64,000 bases of DNA, taken from Frigoribacterium sp. PhB116 (GTDB taxonomy: Bacteria; Actinomycetota; Actinomycetes; Actinomycetales; Microbacteriaceae). The translations under genes were made by a program, and so were the position numbers. The stretch spans positions 310,001-374,000 of the forward strand of contig NZ_SOBE01000001.1 in the NCBI RefSeq assembly GCF_004364285.1, in the 5' to 3' direction. Shown one piece after another: positions 53,205-61,165 of the stretch (within the stretch, counting starts at the first letter, position 1; each line of letters begins with the position of its first letter). Below the pieces are notes generated by a model. It searched no databases and was not told the DNA's origin. It worked only from the letters and a program-made list of their open reading frames with translations.

Positions 53205-53561
53205 CTAGGCCTTGCCCCGGCGGACGCGCAGCTGCTGCAGCGCCTCCTCCAGGAGCTGGGCCGCCTCCTCCTCGGAGCGTCGCTCCTTGACGTACGCGAG
53301 GTGCGTCTTGTAGGGCTCGAGCTTGGCGACCGTCGGCGGATTGGCCTTGTCGCGTCCGGCGGGGAGGCCGCTGGACGGGGAGTCGACCGTCTCGGGGATC
53401 TCTTCGTCAGGCACGTTCGCGGCGAAGTGGCGGACGACCTCGTTGCCCAGGGCGTCCCAGTACGAGATGGTCACGCGCTCGGCGTGGTACCCGCGGTCCT
53501 GCTCGCCCATGGGACCGGCACCGACGCGCGAGCCACGGATGGCGCTGCCTCCGGAGGCCAT
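53205..53561 (-). CDS. rbpA: RNA polymerase-binding protein RbpA
   Basis: 118 aa. The pattern SAIRGSRVGAGPMGE, then YWDALGNEVVRHFAANVPDEEIPETVDSP in pieces, and a C-terminal helical sigma-interaction part (EEAAQLLEEALQQLRVRR) fit actinobacterial RbpA, which stabilises open complexes with the principal sigma factor. The zinc-binding cysteines of mycobacterial RbpA are replaced here, as in other Microbacteriaceae-type proteins. ATG overlaps the secG stop by ATGA, so both share the secG promoter. Confidence 0.92.
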   Translation of the reverse strand: MASGGSAIRGSRVGAGPMGEQDRGYHAERVTISYWDALGNEVVRHFAANVPDEEIPETVDSPSSGLPAGRDKANPPTVAKLEPYKTHLAYVKERRSEEEAAQLLEEALQQLRVRRGKA

Positions 53562-53812
53562 CAGCTGACCGCCGAGAACTTCGTGATGAGGCCGAGGACC
53601 ACGATGCACGTGATCCAGACGAGCCCGAGGAACACGGTGATGCGGTTCAGGTTGCGCTCGGCGACCCCGGATGCACCGAGGTTGCTCGTGACACCGCCGC
53701 CGAACATGTCGGACAGACCGCCGCCGCGACCGCGGTGCAGCAAGATGAGGAGGGTCAGCAGGAGGCTCGTGATGCCGAGCAGCACCTGCAAGATGACCTG
53801 CAGAATTTCCAA
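53561..53812 (-). CDS. secG: Preprotein translocase subunit SecG
   Basis: 83 aa, two membrane segments (about 3-26 and 58-77) around the GRGGGLSDMFGGG loop, with GVAERNLNRIT, diagnostic of actinobacterial SecG. A component of the SecYEG channel. The start is TTG at 53812, supported by GAAAGG 6 nt upstream and by the family beginning (V/L)EILxVxLQVLLG. A TATACT box at 53846-53851 gives a leader of about 30 nt. Located between the tpiA terminator and rbpA. Confidence 0.92.
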   Translation of the reverse strand: MEILQVILQVLLGITSLLLTLLILLHRGRGGGLSDMFGGGVTSNLGASGVAERNLNRITVFLGLVWITCIVVLGLITKFSAVS

Positions 53813-53845
53813 GGGGGACCTTTCGATGCGGTGAGACCGTTGACG

Positions 53846-53851
53846 AGTATA
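53846..53851 (-). promoter_or_regulatory. Putative -10 box (TATACT) for secG-rbpA
   Basis: TATACT on the minus strand 33 nt upstream of the secG TTG and just after the tpiA terminator. The closest match to consensus in the window apart from the tkt box. Confidence 0.52.
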
Positions 53852-53866
53852 ACTGCCGCACGCGGC

Positions 53867-53904
53867 GACGGGTCCCTCACCCGCGGGCGGGAGAGGGACC
53901 CGTC
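53867..53904 (-). terminator. Terminator after tpiA
   Basis: GACGGGTCCCTC pairs with GAGGGACCCGTC (12 bp); the 14-nt loop contains a CCCGCGGG self-complementary core. Located 12 nt after the tpiA stop and just before the secG promoter box. Confidence 0.65.
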
Positions 53905-53916
53905 TGTCGGTCGACG

Positions 53917-54705
53917 TCAGACGCCGACGTGGGACTCGAAGCGCACGATGCGGGCGAACTCGTCCACGTCGAGGCTCGCACCGCCGACGAGCGCACCGTC
54001 GACGTTCGGCTCGCGCAGGAACGACGCGATGTTCGTCGACTTGACCGAGCCACCGTAGAGGATGCGGGTCGCCGCGGCGCGATCGGCCCCGACGAGCTCG
54101 ACGAGGGCCTGACGGAGGGCTGCGCAGACCTGCTCGGCCTGGTCGGCGGTCGCCGCCTTGCCCGAGCCGATCGCCCAGACGGGCTCGTAGGCGACGACGA
54201 TCTCGGCCGTGGCCGGGACCCCGGCCAGGGAGGCGCGGAGCTGCGCGACCGGGACGGCGCTCGGCCCGTGCGTCTCGAGGTCGTCCGCGGTCTCGCCGAC
54301 GCAGATCACGGGGACGAGCCCGTTCCGGTGCGCGGCCGCGACCTTGGTCGCGACGACCGTGTCGTCCTCGGCGTGCAGAGTGCGGCGCTCGGAGTGGCCC
54401 ACGAGGACGTAGTGCACGTCGAGCTTCGCCAGGGAGGCGCCGGAGACCTCGCCGGTGTAGGCACCGCTGTCGTGCGCCGACAGGTCCTGTGCGCCGAGGA
54501 CGAGCGAGAGGCCGTCCGCGTCGAGCAGGGTCTGCACGCTGCGCAGGTCGGTGAAGGGCGGGAAGACGGCTGCCTCGACGGAGGAGTGGTCGTGCTTCGC
54601 GTCCTTCAGGCTCCAGGCGAGCTTCTGCACGAAGGCGATGGCCTGCAGGTGGTCGAGGTTCATCTTCCAGTTGCCGGCGATGAGGGGCGTGCGCGTGGTC
54701 ACCAT
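53917..54705 (-). CDS. tpiA: Triosephosphate isomerase
   Basis: 262 aa TIM barrel. AGNWKMN (Lys) near residue 14, catalytic H104 in VGHSERR, catalytic E174 in AYEPVWAIGSG, and LYGGSVKSTN. ATG at 54705 has GGAGG 7 nt upstream and overlaps the pgk stop by 7 nt; a GTG one codon later (GTGA overlap) is also possible. Third gene of gap-pgk-tpiA. A 12-bp hairpin follows 12 nt after the stop. Confidence 0.96.
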   Translation of the reverse strand: MVTTRTPLIAGNWKMNLDHLQAIAFVQKLAWSLKDAKHDHSSVEAAVFPPFTDLRSVQTLLDADGLSLVLGAQDLSAHDSGAYTGEVSGASLAKLDVHYVLVGHSERRTLHAEDDTVVATKVAAAHRNGLVPVICVGETADDLETHGPSAVPVAQLRASLAGVPATAEIVVAYEPVWAIGSGKAATADQAEQVCAALRQALVELVGADRAAATRILYGGSVKSTNIASFLREPNVDGALVGGASLDVDEFARIVRFESHVGV

Positions 54706-55910
54706 CCGAGGACCTCCAGTCCGGGGAGTCGTTTGCCCTCGAGGAACTCGAGGCTGGCTCCACCACCGGTGGAGATGTGGCCGAACTGGTCGTCGTCGAA
54801 GCCGAGGGCACGGACGGCCGCGGCCGAGTCCCCTCCCCCGACGACGCCCAGGCCGTCGACGCGCGTGAGCGCCTCGGCGACCGTCTTCGTGCCGTGGGCG
54901 AAGGCGTCGAACTCGAACACGCCCATGGGCCCGTTCCAGAACACGGTCTTGGAGGCGGCGACGATCTCCGCGAAGCGGGTCGCCGTGTCCGGTCCGATGT
55001 CGAGGCCGATCGCCCCGTCCCCGAGCTCGGAGGTCTCGATGCCGTCCGCAGGGACGACCGCGTGCTCGGCGTCGGCCGAGAAGGCCGAGGCGACGACGAC
55101 GTCGGTGGGCAGGACGATCTGCACGCCGCGCTCGTCGGCGTCGGCGAGGTAGCCCCTCACCCGGTCGAGCTGGTCCTTCTCGAGGAGGCTGCCGCCTACG
55201 GCGTGGCCCTGTGCGGCGAGGAACGTGAAGAGCATGCCGCCGCCGACCAGGAGCGAGTCGACGCGGGGCAGGAGGTGCTCGATGACGCCGAGCTTGTCGG
55301 ACACCTTCGAGCCGCCGAGCACCACCGTGTAGGGGCGCTCGGGCGTCTCGGTGAGCTTCTCCAGGACGGAGAGCTCGGTCTCGATGAGCGTGCCGGCCGC
55401 GCTCGGGAGGAGCTGCGGCAGCTCGTAGACGCTGGCCTGCTCGCGGTGCACGACGCCGAAGCCGTCCGAGACGAACAGGTCGCCGTGCGCCGCGAGCTGC
55501 TCGGCGAAGGCGCGACGCTCGTCGGCGTCCTTCGAGGTCTCCGCCGGGCTGAACCGGAGGTTCTCGAGGACGACCACCTGGCCGTCGGCCAGGCCGGCCA
55601 CCGCCTCCTCGGCCTCGCTGCCGACGGTGGAGGGAACGAACGAGACGTCGGCGTCGAGCAGCTCGCCGAGGCGGGCCGCCACGGGGCGCAGGCTGAACTC
55701 GTCGACGGGCCGGCCGTCGGGGCGGCCGAGGTGCGAGATGACGACGACGCGGGCGCCGTCGGCCACGAGCGCCTGCAGGGTGCCGACGGATGCACGGACG
55801 CGGCCGTCGTCGGTGATGGCGCCGTCCTTCAGCGGGACGTTCAGGTCGCAGCGGACGATCACGCGCTTTCCCGACGTCGAGCCGAGCGACTCGAGGGTTC
55901 GGAGGGTCAT
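54699..55910 (-). CDS. pgk: Phosphoglycerate kinase
   Basis: 403 aa. N-terminal VRCDLNVPLKDG, arginine-rich substrate site SHLGRPDG, LLPSAAGTLIETEL, GGSKVSDKLGVIEHLL, and C-terminal nucleotide loop VVGGGDSAAAV are all as expected. Transfers phosphate from 1,3-bisphosphoglycerate to ADP. ATG 55910; no strong Shine-Dalgarno sequence. A hairpin in the 94-nt gap to gap may reduce read-through between the two genes. Confidence 0.96.
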   Translation of the reverse strand: MTLRTLESLGSTSGKRVIVRCDLNVPLKDGAITDDGRVRASVGTLQALVADGARVVVISHLGRPDGRPVDEFSLRPVAARLGELLDADVSFVPSTVGSEAEEAVAGLADGQVVVLENLRFSPAETSKDADERRAFAEQLAAHGDLFVSDGFGVVHREQASVYELPQLLPSAAGTLIETELSVLEKLTETPERPYTVVLGGSKVSDKLGVIEHLLPRVDSLLVGGGMLFTFLAAQGHAVGGSLLEKDQLDRVRGYLADADERGVQIVLPTDVVVASAFSADAEHAVVPADGIETSELGDGAIGLDIGPDTATRFAEIVAASKTVFWNGPMGVFEFDAFAHGTKTVAEALTRVDGLGVVGGGDSAAAVRALGFDDDQFGHISTGGGASLEFLEGKRLPGLEVLGW

Positions 55911-55948
55911 GGAACTCGATTCTGTGGAGGGGGTCGGTGGAGAGACGA

Positions 55949-55981
55949 GGAGGCGGCCAGGCCGAGGGCCTGACCGCCTCC
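55949..55981 (-). terminator. Hairpin between gap and pgk
   Basis: A 14-bp stem with a single C-A mismatch (GGAGGCGG and CAGGCC arms with their complements) and a GAG loop. Lies 24 nt after the gap stop, within a cluster transcribed in one direction, so it may act as a partial terminator or processing point. Confidence 0.6.
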
Positions 55982-56004
55982 CGGGTCGATCGTGGTGCGG
56001 ACGC

Positions 56005-57024
<1,020 letters not shown>

Positions 57025-57115
57025 TCAGGCGTCGCGGGGACGCGTGGAGGGGGCGGGCGACCAGGCCCGTGGCTCACGATCCGGCCGGGGCGACCGGGCT
57101 TCGCGTCCGTCTACG

Positions 57116-57121
57116 ACAGTA
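57116..57121 (-). promoter_or_regulatory. Putative -10 box (TACTGT) for gap
   Basis: TACTGT with TGG before it, in the 161-nt whiA-gap gap; predicted leader about 100 nt. Weak call. Confidence 0.3.
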
Positions 57122-57170
57122 CCAGTCGACCGCCTCCGTGACCCCGGCAGCGCCGCCTGCGTCGGAGGCG

Positions 57171-58151
57171 TCAGTCGAGGTCGAGGTCGGACGGCAGGCT
57201 GGCCTCGGTCCCGGGCAGGCCGAGGTCGGACGCCTTCTTGTCGGCCATGGCCAGGAGGCGGCGGATCCGCCCGGCGACGGCGTCCTTCGTCATGGGCGGG
57301 TCGGCGTGGTGGCCGAGCTCGTCGAGGCTCGCGTCACGGTGTGCCAGGCGGAGGTCGCCGGCGTACTTGAGGTGGTCGGGGATGTCCTCGCCGAGCAGCT
57401 CCATGGCACGCTCGACCCGGGCGCACGCGGCGACGGCGGCCTGGGCGCTGCGTCGCAGGTTCGCGTCGTCGAAGTTCACGAGCCGGTTGGCCGTCGCCCG
57501 GACCTCACGGCGCTGGCGCATCTCCTCCCATTCGCTGACGCTCTTGAGGGCGCCCATGACCGTCAACATCGCGCTGATCGCCTCGCCCTCACGGACCAGC
57601 ACCCGGTGGACGCCGCGGACCTCACGGGCCTTGGCCGCGATGCCGAGCCGCCCGGCCGCGCCGACGAGCGCCATGGCCGACTCGTTGCCGGGGCAGACGA
57701 CCTCGAGCGAGGCGGACCGGCCGGGGTCGGTCAACGAGCCCTGGGCCAGGAAAGCACCGCGCCAGATGGCCGCCAGGTCGTCGCGGGACCCGGTCGTGAG
57801 ACGGTTCGGCAGCCCGCGGACCGGACGGCGGCGGGCGTCCATCAGACCCGTCTGGCGGGCCAGGGTCTCGCCGGCCTCGTGGACGCGCACGAGGTACTGG
57901 GCGGTGCGTCGCGTCCCCGACGCGGACACGACGGACACGTCGCTGCGCGCGCCGTAGAGCTCGGCCAGGTCCTTGCGGACACGGCGGGCGATCACCGGGC
58001 TGTCGAGCTCGGCCTCGACGGCGATGCGGCCCGAGATGACGTGCAGCCCGCCGGCGAAACGCAGGATGGTCGCGACCTCGGCGGCCCGGACCGTCGTCCT
58101 GCTCACCTCGACGCGGGCGAGTTCTTCTTTGACGTCGGCGGTCTGTGCCAC
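57171..58151 (-). CDS. whiA: Sporulation/cell-division regulator-type DNA-binding protein WhiA
   Basis: 326 aa. The N-terminal LAGLIDADG-like domain ([32 protein letters not shown]) and the C-terminal helix-turn-helix ([32 protein letters not shown]) are clear. GTG at 58151 is preferred because GAGGA lies 7 nt upstream; an ATG six codons earlier would put the ribosome site inside the coding region. WhiA controls division or chromosome genes in actinobacteria. The usual yvcK gene is not between rapZ and whiA here. Confidence 0.95.
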   Translation of the reverse strand: MAQTADVKEELARVEVSRTTVRAAEVATILRFAGGLHVISGRIAVEAELDSPVIARRVRKDLAELYGARSDVSVVSASGTRRTAQYLVRVHEAGETLARQTGLMDARRRPVRGLPNRLTTGSRDDLAAIWRGAFLAQGSLTDPGRSASLEVVCPGNESAMALVGAAGRLGIAAKAREVRGVHRVLVREGEAISAMLTVMGALKSVSEWEEMRQRREVRATANRLVNFDDANLRRSAQAAVAACARVERAMELLGEDIPDHLKYAGDLRLAHRDASLDELGHHADPPMTKDAVAGRIRRLLAMADKKASDLGLPGTEASLPSDLDLD

Positions 58152-58236
58152 TGGTCGTTCCTCTTTCATCAGTCGTTGTCGGGCGTGCGGGGCACGGCCC
58201 CGCGCAGCCGGAGGGCGCGCCCGTGCGACCGCCGGG

Positions 58237-59118
58237 TCACTCCCGGCCCAGGTCGCGGTGCTTCACGGCGACGGCCACCCCGGGGAGCCCGCGCAGATGC
58301 GCCGCCAGCTCGCCGACCAGGGTGACGGATCGGTGCTTCCCGCCCGTGCAGCCGATGGCGATCGTAGCGTGTCTCTTGTTCTCGCGCTGGTAGCCGGCGA
58401 GGACGGGCTCGCAGGCGGCGCCGAAGGCCCGGACGAAGTCGCGGGCCCCGCTCTGGGCCATCACGTAGCTCGTCACGGGCTCGTCCAGGCCCGTCTGCGA
58501 GCGGAGCTCGGGGACCCAGAACGGGTTCGGCAGGAACCGGGCGTCGCCCACCATGTCGGCGTCCGCGGGCAGCCCGTACTTGAAGCCGAAGCTCAGCACC
58601 GTGACCTGCACCCCGGCCCGCTCGGACTCGGCGAACTTCTCGGTGATGGTCGTCGCGAGCTGGTGGATGTTCAGCTCGGAGGTGTCGATGATGACGTCGC
58701 TCGTCTCGCGCAGCTCCTCCATCCGGGAGCGCTCGGCGACGATGCCGTCGAGCAGGGTGCCGTCCCCCTGGAGCGGGTGCGGCCGACGGACCTGCTCGAA
58801 CCGGCGCACGAGGGCGGCGTCGGTGGCGTCGAGGAACAGGACGCGGACCTTGCTCGGCATGCTCTCGCGGAGCGTGCGCACCGCCTCCTGCGCCTCGGAG
58901 AAGAGGCGACCGCCTCGGACGTCGACCACCGCGGCGATCTTCGGCAGCGAGTCGCCGGCGCGCTCGGCGAGGTCGAGGAGGGGCCGCAGCATCTGGGCGG
59001 GCAGGTTGTCGACCACGTACCAGCCCAGATCCTCGAGGGCGTTGCCGACCGTCGACCGGCCGGCACCGGACATCCCGGTGACGATCATGACCTCTTGCTG
59101 CTCGTGTGCGTCGCTCAT
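58237..59118 (-). CDS. rapZ: RNase adapter / nucleotide-binding protein RapZ
   Basis: 293 aa P-loop protein. The Walker A motif reads GMSGAGRST (Arg in place of Lys, as in other actinobacterial members), followed by [14 protein letters not shown]-terminal block [15 protein letters not shown] is typical. Its actinobacterial role is unclear; in enterobacteria RapZ handles small RNA decay. ATG at 59118; TAGACT at 59168-59173 on this strand could start a leader of about 45 nt and begins with the uvrC stop. Confidence 0.93.
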   Translation of the reverse strand: MSDAHEQQEVMIVTGMSGAGRSTVGNALEDLGWYVVDNLPAQMLRPLLDLAERAGDSLPKIAAVVDVRGGRLFSEAQEAVRTLRESMPSKVRVLFLDATDAALVRRFEQVRRPHPLQGDGTLLDGIVAERSRMEELRETSDVIIDTSELNIHQLATTITEKFAESERAGVQVTVLSFGFKYGLPADADMVGDARFLPNPFWVPELRSQTGLDEPVTSYVMAQSGARDFVRAFGAACEPVLAGYQRENKRHATIAIGCTGGKHRSVTLVGELAAHLRGLPGVAVAVKHRDLGRE

Positions 59119-59167
59119 GGTGGCGGGGCCTTCGCTGGTGGCGGGTCGGTGCGGGACGGGCGGGTCG

Positions 59168-59173
59168 AGTCTA
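59168..59173 (-). promoter_or_regulatory. Putative -10 box (TAGACT) for rapZ, fused to uvrC stop
   Basis: TAGACT begins with the uvrC TAG stop and lies 49 nt upstream of the rapZ ATG. Confidence 0.38.
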
Positions 59174-61165
59174 GGCGGGAGCGCGGGCGTCGTCGGCCTC
59201 GTTCGTGGTCTCGACCGCCGCCTCGGCATCGACCGAGGCATCGGTGTCGGTGTCGGTGTCGGTGTCGGCCGAGGTGACGGCGTCGGGCTCGACGTCTCCG
59301 GCCTCCGCGGACCCGAGCTGACCGACGACGGCTGCGGCGAGCGTCGGGCCGATGCCCCGGATCGACGAGATCTCGTCCGGCGTGGCCTGCTTGAGCCTCT
59401 TCACCGAGCCGAAGTGCTTCAGCAGGCGAGCGACGCGCGACGGCCCGAGGCCGGGGATCTCGGCCAGCTGGGTCGTGATGTCGCGCTTGCGACGCTGTCG
59501 CTGGTGCGTGATCGCGAACCGGTGGGCCTCGTCGCGGATCCGCTGGATCAGGAAGAGCGCGTCGGAATTGCGCGGCAGGATGACGGGGAAGTCGTCGTCG
59601 GGCAGCCAGATCTCCTCGAGCCGCTTGGCGATGCCGCAGAGCGCGATGTCGGTGACCCCGGCGTCGTCGAGCGCCCGCCGGGCGGCGGCGACCTGGGGCT
59701 GGCCCCCGTCGACGATCAGCAGGTTCGGCCGGTAGGCGAAGCGCTTGCGCTCCTCGCCGACCTCGGCCACCGGGGCGAGTTCGTCGTCGAGGCGCGAGAG
59801 CCGCCTGCTGAGCGTCTGGTAGATCGACTCCGTGTCGTCGGTCGACTGCGGGATGTTGAAGCGCCGGTACTGGTCCTTGCGAGGCAGGCCGTCCTCGAAG
59901 ACGACCATCGAGGCGACGATGTTGGTGCCGGACAGGTGCGAGACGTCGTAGCACTCCATCCGGAGTGGCGCCTCGGTCATGCCCAGCGCCTCCTGGATGT
60001 CGGCCAGGGCGGTGGACCGCGTCGCGAAGTCGGCGCTGCGACGGGTCTTGTAGAGCATCAGGGACTGCTGCGCGTTGAGCGTGGCCGTCTGCATGAGCGC
60101 AGCCTTCTCGCCTCGCTGTGCGGTGCGGACCTGCACCTTGCCTCTCCCCCGGATCTCGCTGAGGACGGCCTCCAGGGCGTCGTTGTCGTCGGGCACCGTC
60201 GTCACGACGATCTCGCGCGGCACCTCGGACCCGGCGGTGTACCGGCCCTGCAGCACCTGCTCGACGAGCTCGCCTGAGGTGATGTCGATCTCCTTGTCGA
60301 CGACCCAGCCCCGGGAGCCGCGGATGCGGCCGCCGCGGACGGTGAAGAGCTGCACGGCGGCCGCCAGCTCGTCCTCGACGAGGGCGTAGAGGTCGAGGTC
60401 GACGGAGTCGCGCAGCACGACCGCCGACTTGTCGAGCACCGCCTCGAGGGCCTGCACCTGGTCGCGGTAGCGGGCCGCCTCCTCGTAGCGCTGCTCGAGG
60501 GCGGCCGTCTTCATCGCCTTCTGCTTGTCGGCGATGACCTTCTTGTCGTAGCTGCCCATGAACTTGACGAACTCGTCGACGATCGCGCGGTGCTCTTCGA
60601 TCGAGACCTTGTGCGAGCAGGGCCCGCCGCAGCGACCGATCTGGCCCGGGAAGCACGGCTTGCCGGTCTCCATCGCCTTCTTGTAGCTGCTGTCGGAGCA
60701 GGTGCGGATCGGGAAGACCTTGATCATCTGGTCGATCGTGTCGTGCACGGCCCAGATCTTCGGGTACGGCCCGAAGTACTTCGCGCCCTTGATGCGCGGG
60801 TTGCGCGTGACCATGACCCGGGGGGCCTCGTCGCCGAGGGTCACCGCCATGAACGGGTACGTCTTGTCGTCCCGGAACTTGACGTTGAAGGGCGGGTCGA
60901 ACTCCTTGATCCAGGTGTACTCGAGCTGGAGCGCCTCGATGTCGCTGCCGACGACCGTCCACTCGACGCTGCGGGCCGTGAGGACCATCCGCCGCGTGCG
61001 CTCGTGCAGGGTCGGCAACGGCGCGAAGTAGTTGCTCAGCCGGGCACGGAGGCTCTTCGCCTTGCCGACGTAGAGGACACGCCCGCGCTCGTCCCGCCAG
61101 CGGTAGACCCCGGGGTCGGTCGGGATCTCACGCGCTGGCGGCCGCCAGGAGACCGTGTTGCTCAT
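59171..61165 (-). CDS. uvrC: Excinuclease ABC subunit UvrC
   Basis: 664 aa. N-terminal GIY-YIG nuclease ([22 protein letters not shown]) for the 3' incision, a Cys-rich stretch ([21 protein letters not shown]), UVR domain ([13 protein letters not shown]), RNase H-like domain ([25 protein letters not shown]) and C-terminal helix-hairpin-helix ([17 protein letters not shown]). Cleaves on both sides of lesions in nucleotide excision repair. ATG overlaps the uvrA stop (ATGA). After the last domain comes an acidic tail of about 40 residues with a (TD)n run. Confidence 0.96.
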   Translation of the reverse strand: MSNTVSWRPPAREIPTDPGVYRWRDERGRVLYVGKAKSLRARLSNYFAPLPTLHERTRRMVLTARSVEWTVVGSDIEALQLEYTWIKEFDPPFNVKFRDDKTYPFMAVTLGDEAPRVMVTRNPRIKGAKYFGPYPKIWAVHDTIDQMIKVFPIRTCSDSSYKKAMETGKPCFPGQIGRCGGPCSHKVSIEEHRAIVDEFVKFMGSYDKKVIADKQKAMKTAALEQRYEEAARYRDQVQALEAVLDKSAVVLRDSVDLDLYALVEDELAAAVQLFTVRGGRIRGSRGWVVDKEIDITSGELVEQVLQGRYTAGSEVPREIVVTTVPDDNDALEAVLSEIRGRGKVQVRTAQRGEKAALMQTATLNAQQSLMLYKTRRSADFATRSTALADIQEALGMTEAPLRMECYDVSHLSGTNIVASMVVFEDGLPRKDQYRRFNIPQSTDDTESIYQTLSRRLSRLDDELAPVAEVGEERKRFAYRPNLLIVDGGQPQVAAARRALDDAGVTDIALCGIAKRLEEIWLPDDDFPVILPRNSDALFLIQRIRDEAHRFAITHQRQRRKRDITTQLAEIPGLGPSRVARLLKHFGSVKRLKQATPDEISSIRGIGPTLAAAVVGQLGSAEAGDVEPDAVTSADTDTDTDTDASVDAEAAVETTNEADDARAPA

